64,000 nucleotides of DNA from Helicobacter enhydrae (GTDB lineage Bacteria; Campylobacterota; Campylobacteria; Campylobacterales; Helicobacteraceae). This document shows, in pieces, positions 39,604 through 48,157 of this stretch; within the stretch, counting starts at the first letter, position 1; every line of letters begins with the position of its first letter. A program made the translations under genes and the position numbers. The notes beneath the pieces are model-generated. The model saw only the letters and a list, made by a program, of their open reading frames with translations, was not told where the DNA came from and did no database searches. Where the stretch lies: contig NZ_CP016503.1 in the NCBI RefSeq assembly GCF_001693335.1, positions 248,001 to 312,000 of the forward strand, given 5' to 3'.

Positions 39604-40404
39604 ATGGAATTGATTTTGATGATTGTGGCAATTGGTGTAATGTATTACCTCTACAATGTGCTAACTGAATATTTGCAAAATGAAGACAATGATAGATTGT
39701 TTCGCTATGGAAGAGGGGAGGGGGAGATGCCAATTATGGAAATAAAAGTCAGACCGATCGAACAAAGTGAATTTGAAAAACTACAATCAAGCGAATATGG
39801 GACTATTATGGCGATTTTGGGCTATGTGGCAAATGCTGATGGCGAAGTGTGCGTGCTAGAAAAGCAAATGGCTTATGCAGTCAGCGAAGATATGCTTGGA
39901 GATACCAAAAACAAGACTGAAAACACTCTTGCTTATTATCGCCAGATTTTTGATGAAAGCACAAATGATGCAGACATCCAAACCCTATGCCAACGATTTC
40001 AAGATTTTACAAAAGGAGAATACAAGAAGCGTCTTAAGGTGCTAGAGTTTTGTTTTGCGATGGGGTTTGCAGATGGTGTGCTCAATGAGAAAACACAAGA
40101 AGCGATTTTGGATGTGGGGTCGTTTTTGGATATTGCCAACGAGGATTTCAATCGAATCTATCAAGAGTTTAGTCAGCAAAATGAAGTAGAAGTAGGGGAA
40201 GCTGAAGCCAAAGAGATTTTGCAGCTACAGGGAGGGGAGGGACAAGAAGAGATTGCCCAACGCTACAAAGAATGCGTTTCCAAAGCCAAGCAAAACATTC
40301 TTGATGAGACGCAAAGCTCCCCTGCCTCAGAGCGTCTCGATCATTTGCGTAAAATCCAAAAATCCTATGAGCTTTTGTCAAAATCCCACCAAAATGACAA
40401 CTGA
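39604..40404 (+). CDS. Membrane-anchored TerB/DjlA-like protein with a degenerate J-like end
   Basis: 266 residues: one N-terminal membrane helix (3-22), then an all-helical acidic TerB-type domain (MAILGYVANADGEVCVLEKQ, FCFAMGFADGVLNEKT) like the N-terminal part of the DnaJ-like membrane chaperone DjlA. The C-terminal 60 residues match the helix pattern of a J domain (EEIAQRYKECVSKAKQNILD ... LRKIQKSYELLSK), but the HPD tripeptide that activates DnaK is missing. It may therefore be a scaffold rather than a DnaK partner. It follows the 89-residue membrane protein and overlaps the MFS transporter by 11 bases. Confidence 0.65.
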   Translation: MELILMIVAIGVMYYLYNVLTEYLQNEDNDRLFRYGRGEGEMPIMEIKVRPIEQSEFEKLQSSEYGTIMAILGYVANADGEVCVLEKQMAYAVSEDMLGDTKNKTENTLAYYRQIFDESTNDADIQTLCQRFQDFTKGEYKKRLKVLEFCFAMGFADGVLNEKTQEAILDVGSFLDIANEDFNRIYQEFSQQNEVEVGEAEAKEILQLQGGEGQEEIAQRYKECVSKAKQNILDETQSSPASERLDHLRKIQKSYELLSKSHQNDN

Positions 40405-41698
40405 CAAAATACTTTCCAAAAAAGATTTCAAGATCCTTGCCCTCTCCTCATTTGGGGGGATGCTTGAGTTTTATGATTTCATTATTTTTATTTTTTTTAC
40501 GCGGTTCATCTCTCAACTTTTTTTTTCATCAGAGTTAGACATATTCTGGCAAACCTTTAACACCTATGCTATCTTTGCGTCGGGTTATTTGGCACGACCG
40601 GTAGGTGGCATAGTAATGGCACATTTTGGTGACAAATTTGGTCGCAAAAAAATGTTTATGCTAGGTTTGTTTCTCATGGTGATTCCGACTTTTGTGCTAT
40701 CACTCATTCCCACCTATCAACAGATTGGTATTTTTGCCCCATTGTTGCTGATTGGCATACGCTTCATGCAGGGGATTGCTATTGGGGGAGAGGTGCCCGG
40801 AGCGTGGATTTTTGTCAAAGAGCACGCACCTCCCAAGCAAATCGGATTGTATTTGAGCGTCTTGACTGCTTCTATCGTTGGGGGTATTTTGCTAGGAAAT
40901 ATTATCGCCCTCATCACTCATTATCTATTCACTCAAGATGAATTGATGGCTTGGGCGTGGAGGATTCCGTTTTTTGTCGGTGGTATTTTTGGCATTATTG
41001 CGATCTTTTTGCGTCGCTTTTTGGAAGAAACGCCCATTTTTGTTCAAATGCGTCAAGAGGGGAGGTTGCAAAAATTTCCATTGCAGACAATGCTGTATTC
41101 TTCCAAAAAACCCATTGTGTTTTCAATGCTGATTTCTCTAGTCCTTACAGGTTGTATTTTGATATTTATTTTGTTGATGCCAAACTTCATACAAGAGATT
41201 TTGAATCTAGATTTTATTTCAAGATCTTACTGGCAAATGATAGGTATTTTTATTTTGATGTTTGGCTGCGTGATCGCTGGAAAAAGTGCTGATTCTTGGG
41301 GGATACCAAAAGCTTGTAGGTCGTTTGCGATCGGACTTGGAATCTGCTCGGTGGTGTTCTTTGTTGGACTTTATGGCTTGATGATTCCAAACAATTGGAT
41401 TATGTTTGCGTATTGCTTGGTTTGCTTTTTTTGTGGGATTATGATTTTTAGCCCACTCATAATGACTCTATTGTTTAAACCCCAGTTTGCTTTCTCGGGT
41501 CTCTCTTTTTCTTACAATATCATTTATGCTATTGCGGGAGGGATCACCCCACCTTTGGTTTTTACATTGCACAACTATGCCATTGCCTCTGGGACATTGC
41601 ATTGGTTTGGAGTATTTGGTTTGTGCCTATATATCCTCACACTTGTATCAATCGCTTTGTTTGTCAGCAAATCATTCATTCGCTCAGATCATCCATAA
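40394..41698 (+). CDS. MFS transporter, metabolite:H+ symporter (ProP/ShiA-like)
   Basis: 434 residues with 12 membrane helices. The first block SSFGGMLEFYDFIIF and the loop RPVGGIVMAHFGDKFGRKK are typical of the metabolite:H+ symporter family, which includes ProP, ShiA and KgtP; the substrate (proline/betaine, dicarboxylate or other) cannot be decided by eye. The ATG at 40394, inside the end of the preceding gene, is chosen because it begins shortly before the first helix; the frame is open further upstream. It converges on xerH with a 23-base overlap of the 3' ends. Confidence 0.85.
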   Translation: MTTDKILSKKDFKILALSSFGGMLEFYDFIIFIFFTRFISQLFFSSELDIFWQTFNTYAIFASGYLARPVGGIVMAHFGDKFGRKKMFMLGLFLMVIPTFVLSLIPTYQQIGIFAPLLLIGIRFMQGIAIGGEVPGAWIFVKEHAPPKQIGLYLSVLTASIVGGILLGNIIALITHYLFTQDELMAWAWRIPFFVGGIFGIIAIFLRRFLEETPIFVQMRQEGRLQKFPLQTMLYSSKKPIVFSMLISLVLTGCILIFILLMPNFIQEILNLDFISRSYWQMIGIFILMFGCVIAGKSADSWGIPKACRSFAIGLGICSVVFFVGLYGLMIPNNWIMFAYCLVCFFCGIMIFSPLIMTLLFKPQFAFSGLSFSYNIIYAIAGGITPPLVFTLHNYAIASGTLHWFGVFGLCLYILTLVSIALFVSKSFIRSDHP

Positions 41699-42752
41699 TA
41701 CTCGCCGCTTCAAGCAAACGCTTCTGATCAAAATGCGTATAGATCCTACTCGTGTTGAGATCAGCATGTCCCAAAGCCTCTTGCACCAACACAAGATCTT
41801 GCTTCTTTTGATAGAGTAGGGTGGCAAAACTATGACGTAACATATGCGCCCCCATTTTTTCTTTGTGGATCCCTGCATACATAAGAATCTGATCGACTAT
41901 TTTATAAAGGTAGGCTTGAGTGATAGGTTTGCCTTTTTGATTGCAAAACAAATATTCTCCCTGAAGCCCCAAAATCTTGCGTTGCTCAAGCCATTGTTCC
42001 AAAAGATTTTGGATATGCTTTTTTTTGATCATCACCACACGCATTTTGTCTCCTTTCCCACGAATCTGCAACAAATACACTTCATTCTCTGGGAAAATAT
42101 CTTTGAGACGCAGATTGAGAGCCTCGCTCACACGCACCCCGGTATATACGATTAGCTTGATTGCAAGGCAATTCCTAGCACTCACTTTATCTGACTGCCG
42201 ATAATCATCGATCGCTTGCAAAAAAATCTCTAGTTCTTTTTCATTCATATATGCAGGTAACTTTTGCCCACTTTTGCCCCGTATGCCACCAATATTTTTG
42301 AGCGTAATGTCAAAAACATAAGAAGTGTTATCGGCTTCTTGATTTTGTTTATCGATATACCCAAAAAACCCAATGATAGCGATTCTATAATTTTTTTTAC
42401 TCGCAGGACTAAGACCACTGCCCTCGATCACCAAAAAATCGCTCAAGCATTCCTCATCGATTTCTTTCATACTTCCAAAACCGATATTAACTAGATAGGG
42501 AAACAAGCGAAGTAGGGGGTTGGCATAAGTTGCAATGCCAATCATACCTACATTACGCGCTTCTTTGCAAATCTCCTCCAATTCTTGAATCGTATTCACG
42601 CCTTTTTGTAGTTTGCCCACAAGGAGAGTGAGGCGTCCTTTGTCTGTTACATTTTTGTTTGAAAGTGTCGTGAGCTTATAACGCAAAAAGCGTATCAACC
42701 AAAACAACAAGGTTTCTTCAAAGCTTTGCTTATGATCCAAAGGATAACGCAT
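41676..42752 (-). CDS. xerH: Tyrosine recombinase XerH
   Basis: Single-recombinase dif resolution system of Campylobacterota. 358 residues with catalytic arginine in YTGVRVSEALNL, HMLRHSFATLLYQKK (His, Arg), LGHADLNTSRIYTHF (His, nucleophile Tyr). The N-terminal FWLIRFLRYKLTTLSNKNV and KKNYRIAIIGFFGYIDKQNQ closely recall H. pylori XerH. The ATG at 42752 is chosen over an upstream TTG at 42782 because AGGAGAG lies just before it and homologues begin with this MRYPL-like sequence. A dif-like site lies about 220 bases upstream. Confidence 0.9.
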   Translation of the reverse strand: MRYPLDHKQSFEETLLFWLIRFLRYKLTTLSNKNVTDKGRLTLLVGKLQKGVNTIQELEEICKEARNVGMIGIATYANPLLRLFPYLVNIGFGSMKEIDEECLSDFLVIEGSGLSPASKKNYRIAIIGFFGYIDKQNQEADNTSYVFDITLKNIGGIRGKSGQKLPAYMNEKELEIFLQAIDDYRQSDKVSARNCLAIKLIVYTGVRVSEALNLRLKDIFPENEVYLLQIRGKGDKMRVVMIKKKHIQNLLEQWLEQRKILGLQGEYLFCNQKGKPITQAYLYKIVDQILMYAGIHKEKMGAHMLRHSFATLLYQKKQDLVLVQEALGHADLNTSRIYTHFDQKRLLEAASIMDDLSE

Positions 42753-42796
42753 CCACTCTCCTAATTTTGAGCTTATGTGCAAAAAATGAATTTTAG

Positions 42797-42802
42797 TATA
42801 AT
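42797..42802 (+). promoter_or_regulatory. -10 box (TATAAT) of a small transcript upstream of xerH
   Basis: TATAAT on the + strand inside the 321-base gap between divergent xerH and the lactate dehydrogenase gene. A TATACT on the minus strand overlaps it (about 42793-42798) and could serve xerH, so two divergent promoters may share this spot. Confidence 0.45.
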
Positions 42803-42808
42803 TACAAC

Positions 42809-42959
42809 GCTTGAAAAAGCTAAATTATTAGTTGTCAATGCCGTATGGAGATTGTTGTTTGGAAAAGGTTTGACATTTGCAGCAAATGCAACCATCACAA
42901 GAGCAGTATAAAACTTTTTTGAGGGGCTTTGGGGCTTTGCCTTGAGGTCTCTCTTTTTT
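42809..42959 (+). ncRNA. Candidate small RNA with terminator
   Basis: Between the TATAAT at 42797 and a hairpin at 42921-42953 (GAGGGGCT with GGTCTCTC, with several G-U pairs) followed by TTTTTTG lie about 110 bases with no credible coding frame (the best is 11 codons from 42839, without a ribosome site). This reads as a stand-alone transcript of about 150 nt. I could not match it to 6S, SRP or RNase P RNA. Confidence 0.4.
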
Positions 42960-42973
42960 GTTTTTTATATTTT

Positions 42974-43000
42974 AGTTATGAAAACCATAATTTTCAAACT
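42974..43000. other. Candidate dif site for XerH
   Basis: AGTTATGAAAA - 6-base centre - TTTTCAAACT forms two imperfectly inverted arms around an AT-rich centre, the expected layout of a tyrosine-recombinase core site, and it lies next to xerH, where Campylobacterota dif sites are commonly found. I judged this by layout, not by an exact recalled consensus. Confidence 0.45.
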
Positions 43001-43073
43001 CATTCAATTATTTTTTGACAACAATCCCTTTTAACTTTAGATATGCTTTTAATTTTGATTTTAAGGAGCAAAA

Positions 43074-46000
43074 ATGCAAACACACAAGTCAGATTTTGAG
43101 GGCTTTATCATTGAAGCAAAAGAACATTTTAAAGATAGAGTTTATGTGGATTATCTCCGTCGCTTTGCCTATGGGATTGACGCATCTTGCTATACGTATG
43201 TGCCAAAAGTGGTGGTTAGGGCTAAAAATGAGAGTGATATTATCACACTTTTTAGGCTTAGTCAAAAATACAATGCTCCACTTACTTTTCGTGCTGCAGG
43301 GACTAGCCTAAGTGGGCAGGCGTGTAGTGATTCTGTGCTGGTTTTAGCTAATGCGTTTTGGCAGAATATTGCAGTTTCAAAGGATGGCTCAAGCATTACT
43401 TGTGGTTGTGGAGTGATTGGTATAGAGGCAAATGAAGCACTCAAACCCTATGGCAAAAAGATAGGACCAGATCCTGCAACGATTAATAATGCAATGATTG
43501 GTGGAATCTTCTCTAATAACTCTAGTGGTATGTGCTGTGGGATAAAACAAAATAGTTACAATACTATAAAATCAGCGCGTTTTATTCTCCATGATGGCAG
43601 CATCCTTGATACAAGCAATAGTGCCAAAAAGGGGCAGGATATAGAATCTTTTTTACAAAAACATAAAGACAAAGTAGATTCACTTCTTGCATTAAGGGAG
43701 CAGATTCTACAAGACAAAGAGCTATGCAAACTGATTAGACGGAAATTTGCCATTAAAAATACCACAGGTTATAGCATCAATACCTTGTTAGATTTTAGTG
43801 ATATAAAAGATATTATCAATCATATTTTCATAGGTGCGGAGGGGACTTTGGGCTTTGTTTCGCAGGTGGAATATGAATCCGTAGAAGATTATGCTTACAA
43901 GGCGTGTGCATTGCTATTTTATAAGGATTTAAGCATTGGGGCAAAGGCAGTGGAGATTCTAGCAAATAATGAAAGCCTTGTGAGTGCAGCAGAAATTATG
44001 GATTATGCTTCTTTGCGTTCAACTAAAGATTTAGATTCTGCACCTAATGAATTAGAGCAAATAGAAAGTGGGGCTTGTGCGATTTTGGTGCAGTTAGAAT
44101 CTAGCACAAAAGCAGAGCTAGATTCCAAAGTTGCACATATTAGCAAGGCAATAGAATCTGTGCCAAGCCTCTTTGGGACACATTTTAGCAGTGATGCAGC
44201 ACAAATGGAATCTTGGTGGAAAATCCGTAAAGCCCTTTTGCCCCTTGCTGCAGGAAAACGCCCAAGTGGAAGCATTGTTATTACTGAAGATATTTGCTTC
44301 CCTATTAGCACTTTTGCACAAGGTATACAATCCATCACCAAGCTTTTTGCGAGATTTAATTTTGAGGGCATTATTTTTGGACATGCTTTAAGTGGGAATG
44401 TGCATTTTATCATCACACCAAATCTCAATGATGCACAAGAAAGCAGAGCATTTGGGGAGTTTATGGAGGCAATGGTAGATTCTGTCCTTTCCTTGCAAGG
44501 TAGCACAAAGGCAGAGCATGGCACAGGACGCATGATAGCGCCCTTTGTGGAAAAAGAGTGGGGAAAAAAGGCATATGCTATAAATCGCAAGATAAAAGAG
44601 ATTTTTGATCCGCATTATCTCATAAACCCCGATGTCATTATTAGTGATAATCCACAAATCCACATGCATAATCTCAAACAAAGCAGTGAAGTAGATGATT
44701 TTATCAATCAGTGTATGGAATGTGGATTTTGCGAAAAAGTCTGCCCAAGTAGAGAACTCACCCTCACGCCTAGACAGAGGATAGCTGTAAGAAAGGAAAT
44801 TGCAAGATTGCAATCTTTGCTTCATAGCATAGATTCTAGCACTCCTATAGAATCTAGCTTGGCAAAACAAGGCGCAGTTCCTTTAGCAAATAAGAGGCAA
44901 CTTCAAGCAGAATTACAAGCCTTGCAAAAAGGTTACCAATACTTTGGCATTGATACTTGTGCGACTTGTTCAATGTGCTCCCTATCTTGTCCATTAGAAA
45001 TTGATAGTGGTAACATTGCTTCAAAGCTAAACCCTATGACAAAGAGCGTATTCTCACGCTTTGTAGCAAAACAGAGTGCCAATCATTTTAAACCCACACT
45101 TAGCATTGCTAAAGGGGCGTTAAATGTGGCAAACTTTGGCTTTAGTGTCTTAAGCAAAAATACGCTTAATGCCCTAAGTAAAAAACTCACTTTTATGCCC
45201 TATATCCCAAAATCACTACCTCTGGCAAATAACTATAAGCTAGATTCTAAAGACTATGGGAAATCTAACCAAATTGCTGTAATATATTTTAGCACTTGTA
45301 TCAACCGAGCCTTTAGCCCCTCATCTAGTCTAAAAGATACTCGTCCTTTGCAGGAAGTCTTTGAATCCTTGTGTAAAAAAGCAGGGGTAAGTGTGGTATA
45401 TCCACAAAATGTAAGCAATCTTTGCTGTGGCAAGGCATATAAAGACTATCCACAAAGTGCAGATAAAAAGCGTAAAGAAGCATATAGGGCATTAGATTGT
45501 AGTGTGAAAGATTTACAAAGCAAAGGAGTGAAACAAATCCACATCACATGCGATCATAGTGCGTGTAGCTATGAATTAAAAAGCAATATAAAAGAGCTAG
45601 ATTCTAATTTGCAAATCTTAGATATGCCTGAATTTGTAGAATCTATTCTTTTACCACGCCTTGCTATTGTGCCTTTAGATGAAAATATTGCCCTTTATGC
45701 AATGTGTTCTACAAGGAAGGGCAAATGGGATAAAAGTTTAGAATCTATTGCCAAAACCTGCACCAATGGCGAAGTGATAATCCATACTAAAACGCAATGC
45801 TGTGGCTTTGCAGGGAATAAGGGCTTTAATTGCAATGCATTAAATACTTCAGCCCTACGAGAGCTAAGCGAATTTTATGCAAACAAGCAAAAAGCATATA
45901 AGGCTTTAGCACATCAATCCACTTTAGAATCCAAGAGAGCATTTGGGGGAGAATTACATAGCAAGACAAAAGAGCAGAAATTGCAACTAGGCTTTTCTAG

Positions 46001-46109
46001 TTCTAGCACTTGTGAGATTGGGCTAAATGATAATACAAATATTATATGGCAAAATCTCATTTATCTTGTAGATAGGGTGAGTAATGCAGAAATAAAAGAT
46101 AGAGTTTAA
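43074..46109 (+). CDS. D-lactate dehydrogenase, FAD- and Fe-S-dependent (Dld type)
   Basis: Membrane-linked respiratory oxidation of D-lactate (or a related 2-hydroxy acid). 1011 residues: N-terminal FAD-binding PCMH domain (RAAGTSLSGQACSDSVLV, GPDPATINNAMIGGIFSNNSSGM, GAEGTLGFVS), C-terminal FAD oxidase cap (GHALSGNVHFI, STKAEHGTGRM), then two 4Fe-4S motifs (CMECGFCEKVCPSRE and CATCSMCSLSCP) and two CCG domains (NLCCGKAYKDY, TQCCGFAGNKG). It resembles the GlcD-GlcF fusion and H. pylori HP1222. AAGGAG lies before the ATG. Leucine is written TTA far more often than in neighbouring genes and 'attcta/agaatct' words are frequent, so the gene may have come from another Helicobacter lineage (inference). 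Confidence 0.87.
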   Translation: MQTHKSDFEGFIIEAKEHFKDRVYVDYLRRFAYGIDASCYTYVPKVVVRAKNESDIITLFRLSQKYNAPLTFRAAGTSLSGQACSDSVLVLANAFWQNIAVSKDGSSITCGCGVIGIEANEALKPYGKKIGPDPATINNAMIGGIFSNNSSGMCCGIKQNSYNTIKSARFILHDGSILDTSNSAKKGQDIESFLQKHKDKVDSLLALREQILQDKELCKLIRRKFAIKNTTGYSINTLLDFSDIKDIINHIFIGAEGTLGFVSQVEYESVEDYAYKACALLFYKDLSIGAKAVEILANNESLVSAAEIMDYASLRSTKDLDSAPNELEQIESGACAILVQLESSTKAELDSKVAHISKAIESVPSLFGTHFSSDAAQMESWWKIRKALLPLAAGKRPSGSIVITEDICFPISTFAQGIQSITKLFARFNFEGIIFGHALSGNVHFIITPNLNDAQESRAFGEFMEAMVDSVLSLQGSTKAEHGTGRMIAPFVEKEWGKKAYAINRKIKEIFDPHYLINPDVIISDNPQIHMHNLKQSSEVDDFINQCMECGFCEKVCPSRELTLTPRQRIAVRKEIARLQSLLHSIDSSTPIESSLAKQGAVPLANKRQLQAELQALQKGYQYFGIDTCATCSMCSLSCPLEIDSGNIASKLNPMTKSVFSRFVAKQSANHFKPTLSIAKGALNVANFGFSVLSKNTLNALSKKLTFMPYIPKSLPLANNYKLDSKDYGKSNQIAVIYFSTCINRAFSPSSSLKDTRPLQEVFESLCKKAGVSVVYPQNVSNLCCGKAYKDYPQSADKKRKEAYRALDCSVKDLQSKGVKQIHITCDHSACSYELKSNIKELDSNLQILDMPEFVESILLPRLAIVPLDENIALYAMCSTRKGKWDKSLESIAKTCTNGEVIIHTKTQCCGFAGNKGFNCNALNTSALRELSEFYANKQKAYKALAHQSTLESKRAFGGELHSKTKEQKLQLGFSSSSTCEIGLNDNTNIIWQNLIYLVDRVSNAEIKDRV

Positions 46110-46127
46110 AACAATGCAGACAGAAAT

Positions 46128-46150
46128 CCCAACCATCTGTAGTGGTTGGG
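46128..46150. terminator. Hairpin after the D-lactate dehydrogenase gene
   Basis: Perfect 8-bp stem (CCCAACCA with TGGTTGGG, loop of 7) 18 bases after the stop, with no clear T-run on the + strand and a short one (atttct) when read on the minus strand. Probably a transcript end for one or both directions. Confidence 0.4.
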
Positions 46151-46186
46151 TGATTCATAAAACATCTAAAATTCAATCAACTAGCA

Positions 46187-46408
46187 TCATAACTCCCTTA
46201 TATAACTTCCTAACCATTTCAACTCTGCACCTCTCTTTTTGAATAATGCTTGGACATTTGCATCATCTTTGTGCCCTTCAAAATTTTGAAACATTATGGG
46301 GAGATTGTAAATTTGTGCTGCAATCTTTGAGCAAATCGTGGCGGTATGCTTTTCTTTGGAAGCTAATTGTGCAGCCTTAGCCGTAGAATCAACGGGTATC
46401 CATTGTAT
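46187..46408 (-). pseudogene. Remnant of prephenate dehydratase (pheA) with internal deletion
   Basis: The minus strand reads IPVDSTAKAAQLASKEK, then ICSKIAAQIYNLPIMF, characteristic of the late prephenate dehydratase domain, and passes directly into FEGHKDDANVQALFKKRG and LKWLGSYIREL, which match the end of the ACT domain of PheA. About 60-70 residues that should lie between (including the NTTRF motif) are missing, and stops interrupt the frame just upstream (46409-46512). So this is the deleted 3' end of a pheA gene. It lies tail to tail with the lactate dehydrogenase gene and shares its TTA-rich codon use. Confidence 0.68.
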
Positions 46409-46512
46409 TTACCTCTATGATATTTTAAAATCCCCCTACCCCACTGCCCAAATCTGTGCCAAGTCGTTTGATGTGGCAATTTCCAAAAAAGATATTATTT
46501 TTCGTTTGCCTA

Positions 46513-48081
46513 TCACTCCCACTCAATCGTGCCGGGTGGTTTGCTTGTGATGTCATACACTACGCGATTGATCCCCTCTACTTCATTGATGATACGATTG
46601 GAAATGCGTTCTAGGAGGTTATGGGGCAGATGTGCAAAAGTCGCTGTCATCCCATCGATTGCCTCTACTGCACGCACACATATCGTATTGTCATAAGTTC
46701 TATTATCCCCCATCACGCCCACGCTACGCACATTGAGCAATACACAAAACGCCTGCCACACCTTATCGTAATATCCACTCGCGTGCAGTTCCTCCAAAAA
46801 GATCGCATCAGCTTTTTTCAAAAGTTGCAAATCTTCCTCATTGACATCTCCCATTATGCGGATGGCAAGTCCGGGACCGGGGAAAGGATGACGCATTAGC
46901 ATTTCTTTGGGCATCCCAAGCTCAGCACCCAGAGCCCTCACCTCATCTTTAAAAAGCTCACGCAATGGCTCAATCAGCTCAAACTTCATCCAATCGGGCA
47001 ATCCTCCCACATTATGATGACTCTTGATTGTTTGGCTAGGACCTTTGATACTCACTGATTCGATCACATCGGGATAAAGTGTGCCTTGAGCCAAAAACTT
47101 GATCTCTCCTTGTGCATTGTGTTTTTTGGCTTCCGCTTCAAAAACCTCAATAAAAGTTTCGCCGATGATTTTACGCTTCATTTCAGGATCTCTCACCCCC
47201 CTAAGTTTGTTGAGAAACACCTCTTTGGCATCGATGGTGATCAATGGCACCTTCAAATGCTCTTCAAACATCGCCTCTACAGCCTCCCTCTCCCCTGCTC
47301 TCAAAAGTCCGTGATCGACAAACACAGGGATGAGATTTTCCCCAATCGCACGATAAAGCAAGGTCGCCACAACGGAGCTATCCACTCCTCCACTCACGGC
47401 ACACAGGACTTTGGCTCCCCTACTCTCTTTGTTTGCACCCCAAACAATTTCTCGCAGTTTTGCTATCTCAGTTTGAGCGAAATTGTGCATATTCCAATGA
47501 TTTTGGCATTTACAAATATCAAGTGCAAAATTTTTGAGTATCAACCCACCACACTCGCTATGGACAACTTCTGGATGAAACTGCAGGGCATAGATTTGTT
47601 TCTCAGGGTTTGCAATCGCACAATAATGAGTGTTGCCGCTTTTTGCCAACTCTTTGAATCCATCAGGGATTTTTTCAACTTTGTCAGCGTGGCTCATCCA
47701 TACGATACTTCTATCACAAACCCCTTCAAAAATCCCTCCTTGCTCGATCAGCTCGAGTTCTGCTTTGCCAAACTCTTGACTCTCTGCACGCACAACACTT
47801 CCGCCAAAAAAATCTGCGATGTATTGCATTCCATAACAAATACCAAGCACAGGAATCCCTAGCTCAAAAATCGCCCTATCAGGTCTGTAGGCACCCTCCT
47901 CATACACACTTGCAGGACCACCGCTCAAAACAATTCCTTTTGGTTGTTTGTTTTTGATCGTCTCAATACTCTCAAAATAAGGAACGATTTCTGTATATAC
48001 CCCCACTTCACGCAATCTTCTTGCAATCAGTTGCGTGTATTGACTTCCAAAATCTAGCACCAAAATTTCAACACAATTCAT
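46513..48081 (-). CDS. guaA: GMP synthase (glutamine-hydrolysing)
   Basis: Amidates XMP to GMP. 522 residues: class-I glutamine amidotransferase domain ([15 protein letters not shown], nucleophile in [13 protein letters not shown] with the catalytic His), ATP-pyrophosphatase P-loop SGGVDSSV and the C-terminal dimerisation domain ending in KPPGTIEWE. Full-length and normal. Transcribed alone on the minus strand, after nadB; 76 bases separate it from nadB. Confidence 0.97.
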   Translation of the reverse strand: MNCVEILVLDFGSQYTQLIARRLREVGVYTEIVPYFESIETIKNKQPKGIVLSGGPASVYEEGAYRPDRAIFELGIPVLGICYGMQYIADFFGGSVVRAESQEFGKAELELIEQGGIFEGVCDRSIVWMSHADKVEKIPDGFKELAKSGNTHYCAIANPEKQIYALQFHPEVVHSECGGLILKNFALDICKCQNHWNMHNFAQTEIAKLREIVWGANKESRGAKVLCAVSGGVDSSVVATLLYRAIGENLIPVFVDHGLLRAGEREAVEAMFEEHLKVPLITIDAKEVFLNKLRGVRDPEMKRKIIGETFIEVFEAEAKKHNAQGEIKFLAQGTLYPDVIESVSIKGPSQTIKSHHNVGGLPDWMKFELIEPLRELFKDEVRALGAELGMPKEMLMRHPFPGPGLAIRIMGDVNEEDLQLLKKADAIFLEELHASGYYDKVWQAFCVLLNVRSVGVMGDNRTYDNTICVRAVEAIDGMTATFAHLPHNLLERISNRIINEVEGINRVVYDITSKPPGTIEWE

Positions 48082-48157
48082 CTAAACCCTTTGTAGAAAT
48101 ATTATTTTGTATATTGTAGTTTGTCCTCTCTGTTTTTTTGCTTATCTTTTTTGGATT

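Noticed and set aside
46338-46550. 70-codon + strand frame opposite the pheA remnant
   Set aside because: The minus strand reads as PheA, and the + frame overlaps the end of guaA; no ribosome site.
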